Shown here piece after piece: positions 1-11,649 of a stretch of DNA of 64,000 bases. The stretch is from Maylandia zebra (taxonomy: Eukaryota > Chordata > Actinopteri > Cichliformes > Cichlidae). Location of the stretch: the NCBI RefSeq assembly GCF_041146795.1, contig NC_135167.1:36494954-36558953 (forward strand), given 5' to 3'. The translations under genes were made by a program, and so were the position numbers. Under the pieces are notes generated by a model that ran no database searches, was not told the DNA's origin, and worked only from the letters and a program-made list of their open reading frames with translations. Within the stretch, counting starts at the first letter, position 1; each line of letters begins with the position of its first letter.

Positions 1-162
1 GCGCTTTCTTATCGTCGAAATAAATCACGGTATCTGCCAAAGATACGTCAGAAAATCTCGCTAGTTAAAATATGAAAACAACAGCCCAGCACTCTGGCGT
101 TTTTAAAAGTAGAATGGTAGGCAGAAGCTTCAGGTCTCAGTCCCCTCTCCTGACCTCACAGT
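1..162. other. Unassigned left edge
   Basis: No gene or repeat boundary could be recognised here. The last 8 bases (155-162, CTCACAGT) are the left target-site duplication of the adjoining MITE. Confidence 0.5.
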
Positions 163-558
163 TAGGGGTGGGTTTTTATAATCGATTCATCGATTAATGG
201 GTAATGTTCATATGTAGATTAATGGTTTTCTTTCGTTTTTGATGTACTGCAGAATATTTTTATAAATCCCAGGCCAGGAAAACCTTCATGTTTTTCTGTG
301 TTTTATCTTCAGCTACTTTGACACAAAGGCATCTGCTGTGACGCTTACACCTGTGATAAAGTCTTGCGTGTGTCAGCTTCCTTTTTATTGATACAAAAAT
401 ATGTAAATGTACTGATCTGAATTATAATATTTCTGACTGTCAAAATTTCCCAGATTTAAATCGAATCGAATTAAATCGAATCGTGGATCGAATCGATTCG
501 GGACCTTGTGAATCGGAATTGAATCGATTCTAGAAATCAGTGACGATACCCAGCCCTA
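163..558. mobile_element. hAT-type MITE, 396 bp, with 8-bp TSD
   Basis: A short non-autonomous DNA transposon. The ends are imperfect inverted repeats: TAGGGGTGGGT on the left, and the reverse complement of the right end reads TAGGGCTGGGT. The element is flanked by an exact 8-bp direct repeat CTCACAGT (155-162 and 559-566), the target-site length of the hAT superfamily. The inside is AT-rich and contains many ATCGAT/AATCGAAT words. It has no coding potential and would depend on a hAT transposase supplied in trans. It lies only 13 bp left of the TSD-flanked end of a much larger hAT element. Confidence 0.85.
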
Positions 559-783
559 CTCACAGTTTGGACTCAGGACCAGAGGTGGAGCCAGACATTT
601 GAAACACCTGGGGCTTAGCCCTAAAGGGTAGTATGCATGTGGGATTTTTTTTTTTTTTTTTTTTGGGGGGGGCTTAGAAATGACTGAAAGATTAATTGGC
701 TCTGTTTTCAGTTTTGTTCAAAAAAAGAATGACTTCATATAGGGAAAAATATATATCACATATACAGGACACCTTGAACTAGT

Positions 784-1434
784 TGTCAGGGTCCTGGGTC
801 TTCTGACCCAGCATTTTTAGTTCTTTGTGATTTTTGTATTATTGTACTTGTGTGTGATTTATTCTATGGTTTCTAGTTTTGATCCCTTGCCCTTCATGTC
901 TCTCTGTGTCCCCTCTGTTCTGTGTAAGTCTGTGTCTGCATGTTTGAGTTTCCCTCTGTCTTTTGGTTCGAGTCCTCTGCCTTACTGGTTATGTCTCTGT
1001 TTCTTAGTTGCTGTCTCCACCGTGTCAAGTTCGCGTCTCTGTGTCATAGTTCCTGTTTTACTTTGAAGGTCTGTGTCTTATGTGAATGTGTTCAGTTTAC
1101 GCTTCCTTGTCTCGTCAGTTCTGATTTCCCCCAGCTGTGCTCTCCTTCTGTGTCTCATTCCCCTCGTTACTTCCCAGTGTTTTTAAACCCTGTGTTTCTC
1201 TGAGTCAGTGTCGCATCGTACCCTCAACAAGCTGTGTGTTTTGCCTCCAGTTCAGTATTTCTGCTACAATGTTTTAGTCCACCAGCGTTTTTGTTTGTCT
1301 TTTGGTGAGTTTAGTTTAGTAAGAGGTTTTTCCCAGCAATAAAGCTGTGCTTTAAGTTGTACTTCTGTGTCTGAGTCCTGCATTTTGGATCCACCACTCC
1401 TGCTTGCCTGCCTGCCACACAGCGATTCATGACA
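784..1434 (+). mobile_element. Solo LTR, 651 bp
   Basis: The sequence begins TGTCAGGG and ends CATGACA, so it carries the canonical TG...CA ends inside a 5-bp inverted repeat TGTCA/TGACA. It is flanked by an exact 5-bp direct repeat CTAGT (779-783 and 1435-1439), the integration scar of LTR retrotransposons. An AATAAA signal lies near 1339, which supports the plus orientation. No internal gag or pol sequence is present, so this is the product of recombination between two LTRs. The family is not identified; Ty3/gypsy or BEL/Pao would fit a 5-bp TSD. Open frames inside it are T-rich and not protein-like. Confidence 0.85.
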
Positions 1435-1954
1435 CTAGTTTTTTAATTAAGCAGCAAGGCAGAACAAAGTCGGGCTGTATCAAGACACGAGGACTAAACC
1501 CAAATTCAACCAGACACAGAACTGATCCGGAATTAAAACAGGACTACAACAGTTCAAAATCAGGAGTACTGAGGACTTAACCAAGACAGAACCACAATCA
1601 GAACTAGATGATAGTAGCACTAAAAATCATCATAGACCTGCACTACACTTATGTTTTTAATTCTACCAAAGTCCACTATTTAGATTGAGAAAAGTTTATA
1701 TAATTATTTAGCCTTGTTGTGCAAACAAGCCTGCAAAAGTTAATAAATGTAGAATTTGAAAAATAGCAAACCTAAAAAGAAACACTAGGTACGAGATACA
1801 TGAGGACCTATGATACGGTGATACTTTTGGTAAACAACCATTTTACTAACATGTGTGTCTCACCTGCTCTTGTTCCACCTCTGTTCTGTCCTCATTCTCC
1901 ATCTCCCTCTCTGTTCCTCTCTCTCCCTCTTTGTGCTGACAATCATCAAATATA

Positions 1955-2564
1955 CAGTTGAAACCAGATATTTATGTACTCTTCAGATCAAAACACAAAC
2001 ACTTTTTTAATTGTAACATCAAATCAGACTAAATGTTTATTTTTTTTAGATTGATAAATATAAAAACATATTTGTTAACTTTAAGAGTAAAGAGAGAAAC
2101 TATCTGTATTTCTTAATTGTAAATGGCACCAAATTGTATTCAAACTGAGCCACACTTATGGAGCTCCACAGTTCTTTTTCTGGTGTTTTGGTTGACATCT
2201 CTTAATTTTCCCATGTCACAGAAACAGGCTCTGTGTTTTGCCTTATATGCATCCACAGCTGTGCCACCAATTTACTCACATGGACTCTACTAACCAATCA
2301 GAAGCTTCTTCAGCTCAGAATGGAATCGTCTGCAGTTTTCTTATTAATGAACAATAAACTTAGTGTACATGTAACCCTAAATTTGACGAAAGTGATAAAA
2401 AATAGAAGCTCTGTCTCTCTTTATTCTGACATTTAACTAATTCAAAAGATATTTCAATATTTATTTATCCAAAACAAAACAAGTTTACTCTAAATTGATA
2501 TTGTACAGTAAAAAAATGTTCTTGTGTTTTCCATAAAGTGTATGTAAATATCTGGTTTCAACTG
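1955..2564. mobile_element. Internally deleted Sleeping Beauty-like Tc1 element
   Basis: The outer 20 bases of both ends are a perfect inverted repeat, CAGTTGAAACCAGATATTTA. This resembles the CAGTTGAAGT... tips of the salmonid Tc1/Sleeping Beauty group. The left flank is TA; the right flank is TG, so the TA duplication has decayed on one side. The 610-bp interior keeps sequence resembling the non-coding right part of such elements (around 2190-2340, including an AATCAGAAGCTTCT stretch), but the transposase gene is gone. It is inserted in the larger hAT element. Confidence 0.7.
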
Positions 2565-3256
2565 TGAATGTACTGCTGTGTGTTGAAGTTCCTCTTGTTT
2601 TGCATAGAAATATACTGAACAACATACAAAGCATAATATATAAAATACTACCTGAGTTTTTTCTTTGAAAGAAGCTCCTTATGTCCATTCTTGTATATCA
2701 GTGCATTACTGAAACCGATTTATTTAGCCGTGGAGGGTAACAACTGAAAATATGAAATAAACACACATGTAAGCTAAGACTCTCTAAAGAAACAGCATTG
2801 TTGTTGTTCCACTTTTCATTTCGCCGTTTGTTGATTCACTTAAAGACCAAGTAACGTAATATGGGTCAAGTGATCAGTCTGATATCAAGCTTTCGTGATT
2901 CACCGTCATATTTACATTATTTGTACAGTACGGATGATTTGCTTTGGTACCTGGTCGAACTTCAGTTCTCCTCTGTCTGCCTGGCTGCGCTTCTCTAACA
3001 GCGCACTCGTAGGCAGCAGCTGCCCCGCCCCGCTTAGTGCCTGAGCTCGGATCATACCAATATTAGGGGGGATTTACGCACAGTCGTAAATTCCCACAGT
3101 GTGCGCTATGTGCTTCGTATATTGTATGTAGTTTTTTGCTTTATACAGTTGTCAGCCAGGCATCTAACTATGAAAAAATTACACTCCAAAAGACCCCGGG
3201 CTTCTGAAAAAACCACCCGGGCTTAAGCCACCCCCCGCTCCACCACTGCTCAGGAC

Positions 3257-4603
3257 ACAAATGATTTCTTCTTTTAAGGTTAGGCTCAAAATGTGCCTTT
3301 TGTCAACCCATGCTTCAGTTATGCTGTCATAGTCTGTATTTGCTGGGGGACTTGCCATGATGCACGGAGCACTACTTCTCCTCTCTGTCTCTCACTCCCA
3401 TCGTGTTTATATACTGTGCTGACTCAAATTTCAATGTTGAGGTTTTCCTGTAATGTTTAGGGCTTTTCCATTGTTTAATATTGTCATTCTATCATAAATT
3501 TAAAAAAAGATTGTCATTGTGTGGTTTATTCTTCATATAATTTGTAACACATACGAGTATATATGAATAACAGTCTATTAGCATCCTGAGATCCAGCACC
3601 CTCATTTGGAAATATTCCATTTAGTCTTTTCCTTATACATCATTCAAAACATTTATATTAAAATGTAAATCTTTTCATTTAAAAATGATGACTTTGCTTT
3701 ATGGTGTTAAATAAAACTATTCTCACCATACTAGGACATTAAAAGATAAAATGGATGTAAGTAACGGCTTCGTACTCAAAGATTACGTTTAGTTTTTATC
3801 ATTATAAAGGCAGCTGTGCTGTGCAGCCTGGTGTGAGCTGAAAACATAATGCTATGGTTATGGTCGTCTTCTTTAGAGATGGTCCACATTTACAGGTGCA
3901 TTTGGTGCAGGATGTAATTATAGTGCAATCACTGATGATTGGCTGCTTCTGGAAGAGGGCTGTGCAGGAGTGTCTAAAATTTGGGGCCTTTTTCCTTATT
4001 GACTCTCCCTGACTATGAGGCTTTACAGAAACACGTACCATTGCTAAGCTAACTGCAGAGGATACCTACAATAAGGTGACTGTTCAAGCACACCTGACAT
4101 GTGTCTGACCTTGTTTGATCTTAGACTGGACAAACATTGCTCCCCCGATGTCAGCGGGAAACAACTAACAGAACTGAACTTTGAAAAACCCTGTTTGTGT
4201 GTCACCAAATACCGTTTTAATATTTTTTTTTTAGCAGAGAATGCAGTGGTTTAATCTTTAGATTTCTGGTCGGTTTGTCAAGATAGAGCCTCTTTGCAAA
4301 AGTGCTTCGATGATGTCTGCCCAGCTCAGTCCCACCGCCGACAAAGCGCAGGCACAGCTGCCATAACCCCCGCAGTACACTGACTTCATTTACTGAGGTT
4401 ATATTTGTCGGGTTTTTATTTCCTTATCTGTCCTACGTGTTTCAGTCAACAATTCTGAATTATAACTAACATTAAAAACATGTTTAAAGAGGAGAGCGAG
4501 CAAATAAATCTGATTAACAGCCGATCTTTGGGTTTTTGTTCAGTAATCAGCGTGACCTGCGTATAAACGCATAAAAGAAATAACGTTGGTGTTTCTGTCA
4601 TGT
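3257..4603. other. Intergenic stretch with no recognised feature
   Basis: AT-rich non-coding DNA. The longest open frames (for example 3802-4041 minus and 4446-4655 minus) are short and unlike any protein I recognise. No inverted-repeat boundary or tandem repeat could be supported. Confidence 0.5.
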
Positions 4604-5144
4604 AGGAGTGGGCGATAGAAATGATATACGATAGAAACAATATAAATTTGGCCAAAGATAGAGATTTTGACTATACCGCTCTATCGGGATAGCACATGTG
4701 ATGATGTCATCAAGCTGCGCCTGTTTTGGTCAAAAGCATGGCAGTGTGGCTACAACCATTATCATCTGCAAATTATTCCGGGCAACAGTCATAGCAAAGA
4801 GATGAAGCACTTTTGGAATATGGGGAAAGCCAAAAACTGCGCTTCCTCCACTTCCGTAACATTGATTCATTAATGTTGAATTCTCTCGCAGCTGCTCTAT
4901 TCCCATGTTGTTGCAGTATATTAATAACTAACCTCGTATTGTGGATGAATAATCTCAGTTGTTCTCCTGACTGAAGTTTGGCCTGCTATGCGATTGCATT
5001 TGTCCCTGACCACCAGAATCCCTCATGTTAACTTTTAATGAGTGGAAAAAAAGTTGTGGTTCATCCTCCAGCTTCACTGTGCTAATGTTATGCTAACATA
5101 GCTGTGTCGCTAGCAATTGTAACGGAGCGAAGGTGATTTTATTT
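4604..5144 (+). mobile_element. Probable hAT end fragment
   Basis: The stretch starts with TAGGAGTGGGCGATAGAAAT, which looks like the tip of fish hAT elements. No matching opposite end is visible before the Ty3/gypsy LTR begins near 5145, nor within 10-12.7 kb beyond it. It may be the 5' part of an element interrupted or truncated by the retrotransposon. There is no coding evidence. The assignment rests on the tip sequence only. Confidence 0.35.
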
Positions 5145-5970
5145 CCACAGTGTCTTTTTTTTTTAAAGGAAGGAAACCTTCCTCCAAACGGACAGAGCAG
5201 TGGAGCCGCCAAGGGAAAGCACACGATTAAAAAACTGTATAATTAAAATATAATTTATTATATTTAAATAGTTAAAAATGCAAAATGAATTAAAACAACC
5301 TTGGCCAAGGGGTAACACAATAAAAAGCAATAAAACACAACATTAAAAGTCTAGTGGCATCCGCCACGATATAAAAGTCACAAAGAACTAAAAAAGTCCA
5401 GCGAAGTGATGTAAAAGGGAAACCCAGCGGAGTCCTCGCCTTCCTCCCCGCATTCCGCGTCCTGGTACGCTGAAGAAAGGGAGGGAGCGGCAGTCACTAT
5501 TCTTTTCGGCAATTTTCATTCAATAAAAGGGGCTAAGTCGAAGACTTACCCCGGGTGGGCAGAGCTCTCAACTCCGCCGGCCGCTTCTTTAAAACTGCAA
5601 ATCGGCACCAGCTGTCTCGCCGCCTCTGCTCTCCCGCAGTGCACAAGCTGGGCTCTCGTTACTACTGCTGTTCGCTCCGCGTCCCTAGTCGCTGGTGCTG
5701 TCCGTCCTCCTCGAACGCCAAGCTCCAACCCTCTTATGTGTCACTCAGCACTCTGTAAATTACACTGCCTTTCCTCTCAGGTGTGTCCAATTAGTAAAAA
5801 TGGGGAAAGGCGGAGTCTCTCCAGGACAATTTGACGGTATAACCAAAACATGCAATCTAAATAAAACACTGCACAAAATATAACCAGTACATGCAATATA
5901 AAAATATAAATAAGTACACTTCACATTAAAATACAGCACAGCAAAACAACATCCGTCCTTCTCTGGATGA
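5145..5970 (-). repeat. Probable 3' LTR of the Ty3/gypsy remnant
   Basis: Read on the minus strand, the integrase stop region is followed by a purine-rich tract (GTGTGGGGGG, about 5971-5980) and then TGTCATCC. This is the expected polypurine tract plus TG start of a 3' LTR. The following roughly 820 bp are non-coding and T-rich toward the far end. The far boundary, near 5145-5165, is not exact because there is no second LTR for comparison. No target duplication can be checked, because the 5' end of the element is lost. Confidence 0.6.
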
Positions 5971-6003
5971 CATCCCCCCACACTGAAATATTAGCAGTCC
6001 CTG

Positions 6004-6886
6004 CTAATGCTCCATCTCCCTATAACGCTCTGGTGGAATCCCACGCGTGGTCCTAATGGACCGTCTAAGGGACATACCTGAATCACTCTGGTGAGGTGAC
6101 ACACAGTCAGTAAGGGGTAAAAACCCATAAAACACTGGCGCTGGGAAATCCGAAGGGCCTGTGGTTGGCTCCTCCGTAGGAGGGGTAAAGTCTGTTTGAG
6201 GAGCAATGCACACTTTTAAGGCATTCCTATGTAAAGTTTGTATATTACCCCCCTTTTCTGGTTTGACCTTATACGCTAAGCCCGCATCTCCCACCTGTTC
6301 CAACACCACATATGGCTCAGGAGACCACCAGGAGCACAGTTTTCCTTCGCCCTGTCTGTTTCGGTCACGTACCCAGACTCTCTCTCCGGGCAACAATGGG
6401 AGGGTACAGCCTCTTTTCTCATACTGGCTTTTGTGTTGGGAGGCCGCACTATACATCCTCTGCCCAGCCAAACGGTAAGCTAGGGAGAGTTTCTGTTGAT
6501 GAGAATACACCCACTCACTTACATCCTGCCTCGCCTGCTGGGGGGCCACGCCTAACACCACGTCCACAGGAAGTCGCAAGTGTCGACCAAACATCAAATA
6601 GGCAGGCGCATAACCTGTGGAACTATGGATAGTATTATTATAAGCATGAACGAGTTCCGGCAGATTTCCTACCCACTGGCTCTGCCTAACTGATTCTAGG
6701 GAGCGGAGCATGTTCAATAGGGTCTGATTGAAACGTTCTACACTACCATTCCCTGCAGGGTGGTAAGGTGTCGTACGGCTTTTGGCTATACCATAGGTAT
6801 CACAAAGCTGTTTCATTAATGCAGATTCGAAATTAGACCCACGGTCGGGGTGGAGTCGGCCTGGGCAACCGAACGGCTGTATCACA
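6004..6886 (-). pseudogene. Ty3/gypsy integrase, C-terminal fragment
   Basis: An uninterrupted minus-strand frame continues the integrase after the Tc1 insertion. It contains the second catalytic aspartate context (HPDRGSNFES) and the glutamate context (YHPAGNGSVERFNQ) of the DDE integrase core, then the basic C-terminal region (GERVWVRDRN). It ends at a stop at 6004-6006. Its first residues in the open frame are encoded by the Tc1 terminal repeat and do not belong to integrase. It is separated from the rest of pol by 1.6 kb of Tc1 sequence, so it is not functional. Confidence 0.85.
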
Positions 6887-6888
6887 TA

Positions 6889-8493
6889 CAGTGGGGCAAA
6901 AAAGTATTTAGTCAGCCACCGATTGTGCAAGTTCCCCCACCTAAAATGATGACAGAGGTCAGTAATTTGCACCAGAGGTACACTTCAACTGTGAGAGACA
7001 GAATGTGAAAAAAAAAATCCATGAATCCACATGGTAGGATTTGTAAAGAATTTATTCGTAAATCAGGGTGGAAAATAAGTATTTGGTCAATAACAAAAAT
7101 ACAACTCAATACTTTGTAACATAACCTTTGTTGGCAATAACAGAGGTCAAACGTTTACTATAGGTCTTTACCAGGTTTGCACACACAGTAGCTGGTATTT
7201 TGGCCCATTCCTCCATGCAGATCTTCTCGAGAGCAGTGATGTTTTGGGGCTGTCGCCGAGCAACACGGACTTTCAACTCCCGCCACAGATTTTCTATGGG
7301 GTTGAGGTCTGGAGACTGGCTAGGCCACTCCAGGACTTTCAAATGCTTCTTACGGAGCCACTCCTTTGTTGCCCGGGCGGTGTGTTTTGGATCATTGTCA
7401 TGTTGGAAGACCCAGCCTCGTTTCATCTTCAAAGTTCTCACTGATGGAAGGAGGTTTTGGCTCAAAATCTCACGATACATGGCCCCATTCATTCTGTCCT
7501 TAACACGGATCAGTCGTCCTGTCCCCTTGGCAGAAAAACAGCCCCATAGCATGATGTTTCCACCCCCATGCTTCACAGTAGGTATGGTGTTCTTGGGATG
7601 CAACTCAGTATTCTTCTTCCTCCAAACACGATGAGTTGAGTTTATACCAAAAAGTTCTACTTTGGTTTCATCTGACCACATGACATTCTCCCAATCCTCT
7701 GCTGTATCATCCATGTGCTCTCTGGCAAACTTCAGACGGGCCTGGACATGCACTGGCTTCAGCAGCGGAACACGTCTGGCACTGCGGGATTTGATTCCCT
7801 GCTGTTGTAGTGTGTTACTGATGGTGACCTTTGTTACTTTGGTCCCAGCTCTCTGCAGGTCATTCACCAGGTCCCCCCGTGTGGTTCTGGGATCTTTGCT
7901 CACCGTTCTCATGATCATTTTGACCCCACGGGATGAGATCTTGCGTGGAGCCCCAGATCGTGGGAGATTATCAGTGGTCTTGTATGTCTTCCATTTTCTG
8001 ATGATTGCTCCCACAGTTGATTTTTTCACACCAAGCTGCTTGCCTATTGTAGATTCACTCTTCCCAGTCTGGTGCAGGTCTACAATACTTTTCCTGGTGT
8101 CCTTCGAAAGCTCTTTGGTCTTGGCCATGGCGGAGTTTGGAGTCTGACTGTTTGAGGCTGTGGACAGGTGTCTTTTATACAGATGATGAGTTCAAACAGG
8201 TGCCATTCATACAGGTAACGAGTGGGGGACAGAAAAGCGTCTTACAGAAGACGTTACAGGTCTGTGAGAGCCAGAGATTTTCCATGTTTGAGGTGACCAA
8301 ATACTTATTTTCCACCCGAATTTATGAATAAATTCTTTACAAATCCTACCATGTGAATTCATGGATTTTTTTTTCACATTCTGTCTCTCACAGTTGAAGT
8401 GTACCTCTGGTGCAAATTACTGACCTCTGTCATCATTTTAAGTGGGGGAACTTGCACAATCGGTGGCTGACTAAATACTTTTTTGCCCCACTG
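6889..8493 (-). mobile_element. Complete Tc1/mariner element, 1605 bp, with TA duplication
   Basis: Both ends carry the same tip (CAGTGGGGCAAAAAAGTA) and are immediately flanked by TA (6887-6888 and 8494-8495). The terminal inverted repeats are about 200 bp long (6889-7089 and 8293-8493) with only scattered differences. An internal copy of a CAAATACTTATTTTCCACC motif lies at their inner end. The transposase frame on the minus strand is complete. The element sits inside the integrase part of a Ty3/gypsy retrotransposon, so it is the younger insertion. Confidence 0.95.
7106..8128 (-). CDS. Tc1-type transposase, 340 aa, uninterrupted
   Basis: This is a cut-and-paste DNA transposase that binds the element's terminal inverted repeats and integrates at TA. 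The N-terminal half (about residues 1-120) is the paired-like helix-turn-helix DNA-binding region ([27 protein letters not shown] is the GRPR-like hinge). The catalytic triad is visible: D in [10 protein letters not shown] in QHDNDPKH and E in DLNPIENLW, with 34 residues between the second D and the E (DD34E, as in Tc1). Length matches the usual 340-345 aa. There is no stop or frameshift. The start is the first [12 protein letters not shown], typical of the family. Activity cannot be judged from sequence alone. Confidence 0.93.
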   Translation of the reverse strand: MAKTKELSKDTRKSIVDLHQTGKSESTIGKQLGVKKSTVGAIIRKWKTYKTTDNLPRSGAPRKISSRGVKMIMRTVSKDPRTTRGDLVNDLQRAGTKVTKVTISNTLQQQGIKSRSARRVPLLKPVHVQARLKFAREHMDDTAEDWENVMWSDETKVELFGINSTHRVWRKKNTELHPKNTIPTVKHGGGNIMLWGCFSAKGTGRLIRVKDRMNGAMYREILSQNLLPSVRTLKMKRGWVFQHDNDPKHTARATKEWLRKKHLKVLEWPSQSPDLNPIENLWRELKVRVARRQPQNITALEKICMEEWAKIPATVCANLVKTYSKRLTSVIANKGYVTKY

Positions 8494-8495
8494 TA

Positions 8496-10018
8496 CTTCC
8501 ACAAAGCCTTTACTGTAGTCTCTGCTGTTTGGTTTATTGTAGGGATAGCCCAAGCGAACCGCGTAAACAGATCAGTCACCACAAGTATATTTTGATAAGT
8601 GTCAGTTGGTCGACCTAAGGACAGGAAATCCATGCCTACAACCTCCAAAGGGTATGAGACCGAAATAGGGTGCAGTGGAGCCCTAGGTTCTACCCTCTCC
8701 TTTTGTAGACTACAGGGGACACAACCCAGATGAAACTGATGTACCTGCGCTTCCATGTTAACCCAGTAGAACCGCTGCCGTATCCGAGAGAGGGTTCGAT
8801 CTACCCCCGCATGGGCAGCAGCCTCATGGATCTTCCGCCACACCTCATGGCACCTGGAACTAGGACACACAACTTGATAACGAGTCTCCTGGGTATATTC
8901 GTCCGACACTTTACGGCACAGTACTCCGTCTTTAATAAAAAGTCTTTTTTGCTGCTGTAGGAGTCGCCGCACACCATGCGACAATGCCTGACGTTCTGAC
9001 TTTGTGGGTGCGACCTGAGCTTCCAGAAGTTGTTTTACCACTTGAATATCCGGATCGTGAACTTGTGCTTCTACCCAGTCACTCCCCTCTACCTCACAGG
9101 TCAATTCAATGGCTGCTGAAGTGACTCCACGCTCTGATCCAGCCCCCTCCAGGTGCTCTGCTGGGACAGTGGGGAATCGAGAAAGGGCATCAGCATTAAT
9201 ATTGCTCTTACCCGAACGATACTTGATCTCGTAGTCGAAAGAGGCCAGCTGGGCAACCCAACGTTGTTCTACTGCGCCCAAGCGAGCAGTCTGTAAATGG
9301 GCCACAGGGTTATTATCAGTATACACAACGAATCGTGCACCAGTCAGATAGTCTTTAAACTTTTCGGTAACTGCCCACTTAAGGGCTAACAGCTCCAACT
9401 TGAAGGAACTATAGTTCGCGTCATTCCGTTCCGTGTGGTGTAAGCTTCTGCTGGCGTACGCTATTACCCTTTCTTGACCTTCTTGAACCTGCGCCAGAAC
9501 GGCTCCCAACCCGCACCCACTGGCATCAGTATACACAATAAAGGGAAGGGAGTAATCTGCGTATGCTAAAACAGGTGCTCGCGGACACAAAACGTCTGTA
9601 GTAGCCAGCCAGGCCCAAAAAGGATCTGACTTGTCTGATGGTATCAGGGACCGGCCAATCCATCACTGCAGAAATCTTATCAGGGTCTGGTCTTACACCA
9701 TACTTATCCACTACATGCCCCAGAAATTTCACCTCCTGTTGCAGGAACTCGCACTTGTTCGGCTGTAACTTCAACCCATGACGCCACAGCCTCTGAAACA
9801 CTTCATCTAGATGCTGTAAATGAGACGAAAAGTCAGGTGAATAAATGATAATGTCATCTAAGTACACCAATAAAGACTCTGCAATCTGTCCACTCAAACA
9901 GTGCTGCATCAGGCGTTGAAATGTAGCGGGTGCATTGCACAGACCAAACGGCATCCGCTCGAACTCAAACAACCCGACTGGGGTAGTAAAACTGGATGAC
10001 ACAATCACGTAGCACAAC
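8496..10018 (-). pseudogene. Ty3/gypsy pol fragment: RT core, RNase H, integrase N-terminus
   Basis: From about 10018 downward on the minus strand: RT palm with MPFGLCNAPATFQ and the YLDD active site, then the thumb (GYYRRFV). Near 9585 the frame shifts and the RT-RNase H connector is missing, so there is an internal deletion of unknown size. RNase H follows with its acidic residues (FIVYTDASG, KLELLALKW, YTDNNPV). Then come the integrase zinc-binding H-H-C-C region (IHEAAAHAG ... CVPCSLQ) and the first catalytic aspartate (VVGMDFLS/VVTDLFTRF). Coding stops at the Tc1 insertion at 8494. The 5' part of RT and everything upstream are absent. Confidence 0.85.
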
Positions 10019-11649
10019 ATTATATACCAGGTCGCCCAACTTCAGTAACCCTGCAAACGTCACTGCTGTTTAGTTTTCTGTCTTCATTTATGTTGGAAGT
10101 GATAGCAGAGCTGTACATTTGAATTAGTTTCAAAAATCTCTCAGTCAGAACATGGCACCCCCAAAATGGTGCTTCAGCACCCCCAAAATGAATCAAAGCA
10201 CCCCAAAGATTTTTTACTCTTTTTTTTGACAATAGTTTTGCTGTTTGTGTGACACACTACTAAAAATATAAAAATCATTCAGTACTTGGTTGAGACGTAA
10301 CATTTTAACAACAAAAGTATAGATAACCCCCTCCCACCACCCAAAAAATGGTTTGTTCCAGCTCGCCTCTCCCCTACTCTGGCTCTAGCGCTGTTGCTGC
10401 AAGAGCTATAGTGGCTGAGACGCAGCTGAGTGGAGGTGTGAGCATCTGGCTTAAAACAAGACATATTAGCTGCATTTAACCTTCAGTTACTCTTTATATA
10501 GTTAGGTAGGAGTCAGGCCATGTTTCTTTTTAGCTGAAAAACATTACACCAGGTAACCTGCAGTGTTGAAAACTTGTTTCCCGACTATGTTTGCTACCCT
10601 ACAATCCGTCCTGCTCTGTAGTAAAATCAGCTACATTTGACTGTCCTGTTGCTCCCATTGACATTTATACAGACTATTTAAAATCTAAAACTTAACATTG
10701 TCCGTAGCCTGCTGCTGTTACCACTGTCCTGTTTGAAATGGAAAGAGAGAAGCTGGTTATTTTGTCATATGTGCCAATATGATACCCAGAAGCAACATTC
10801 AGGTAAAAGTGTAAGAACAAATGATCTGTCAACAAAGGATAATGTTGGATCAGTGTTTCAATATTTATATCTTTTATTAGATGTACATGTGGTTGGGTTA
10901 TTTGCCTTTTGGTTGAAAGTACACTGAGAGAGGACTTTTTTTTTTACTAGTGATCTTAATAATATTTTTTTTTCACATTAATGTAATTTTTTCATCTAAT
11001 TGAATACAATCTATTTGTGTATTATTGTCAGTCCAAAGAGGGAAAGAGGTATGGGGGGAACATGAGGAGAGAGTACAAGGTCAGGAAGAACCAGGTATGA
11101 AAACAGACAGGGAAGAGTGACAGGCAAAACAGAAACTGTTAACCTGCTTGAGAGACTTGACCACCAAAAGTGACAGATTTGCCAACCTCAAGGTGAGGTG
11201 ACATGGTTTAAAATAAAATAAAAAATCTTCAGAGTCATAGTAGCATCTGCAGTAAAGATCTTTTCATACATTGTACCATAGGCAAAGTTGCCTCCATTTT
11301 TATAATTTTTTTTAATCAATATTTTGTACATTTGTACATTTCAAGGACTCTATTTTTGGAGTGTATTTTTATGTATCTGTATTATATTATACATACACTT
11401 TAAAAGTGAATCTCTGTCCAAAAAATGCACTCAGTTTACTTTTTACTCACTATGAGCATCATTCATTATTCTCCCGCAGTAATTAAGGTTAGGATATGTA
11501 TTTTTTTTTTTATTCCAATCCATTCTTCTTCTGCAGCATTTAAATAACCTTTATCAGATTTGATGGTTTTATTACAGACTTTAAAAAAGTGTTTTGCTTT
11601 TCTTTCACAAATGTGGGATTAAATTGTGTTAAAATGTACAAAACAGTGA
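10019..11649. other. Non-coding stretch, no clear feature
   Basis: No protein-like frame or exon could be supported. The CACCCCCAAAATG-type repeats at 10157-10205 suggest old transposon sequence, but no inverted ends or target duplications were found. The right limit of the Ty3/gypsy remnant at 10018 abuts this stretch without a recognisable LTR. Confidence 0.4.

Larger units (their letters stand above)
580..3248. mobile_element. hAT-superfamily element, about 2.67 kb, non-coding, with nested insertions
   Basis: The termini are inverted repeats: left CAGAGGTGGAGC, right end reverse complement CAGTGGTGGAGC. They are bounded by an exact 8-bp direct duplication CTCAGGAC (572-579 and 3249-3256). 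Tip sequence and TSD length both point to hAT. The element has been hit at least twice, by a solo LTR (784-1434) and by a Tc1-like element (1955-2564). Without these it is about 1.4 kb. No transposase reading frame remains, so it is a non-autonomous or decayed copy. The nesting gives a relative age: hAT insertion first, then the LTR element and the Tc1 copy. Confidence 0.85.
5145..10018 (-). mobile_element. Ty3/gypsy LTR retrotransposon, 5'-truncated, split by a Tc1 insertion
   Basis: On the minus strand, from right to left: the reverse-transcriptase core (about 9586-10018), RNase H and the integrase N-terminus (8496-9590), an inserted Tc1 element (6889-8493), the integrase C-terminus (6004-6886), then a non-coding 3' LTR (about 5145-5970). 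The order RT-RNase H-integrase is that of Ty3/gypsy (Metaviridae-type) elements. Gag, protease and the first part of RT are missing, because similarity starts abruptly near 10018. No 5' LTR is seen. The left (3') boundary is approximate. The copy cannot be autonomous. Confidence 0.85.

Noticed and set aside
827-1203. T-rich plus-strand open frames
   Set aside because: They lie inside the solo LTR and have biased composition (C, S, F, L) without any domain.
7200-8147. Plus-strand open frames of 144 and 161 codons
   Set aside because: Antisense shadows of the intact Tc1 transposase on the minus strand.
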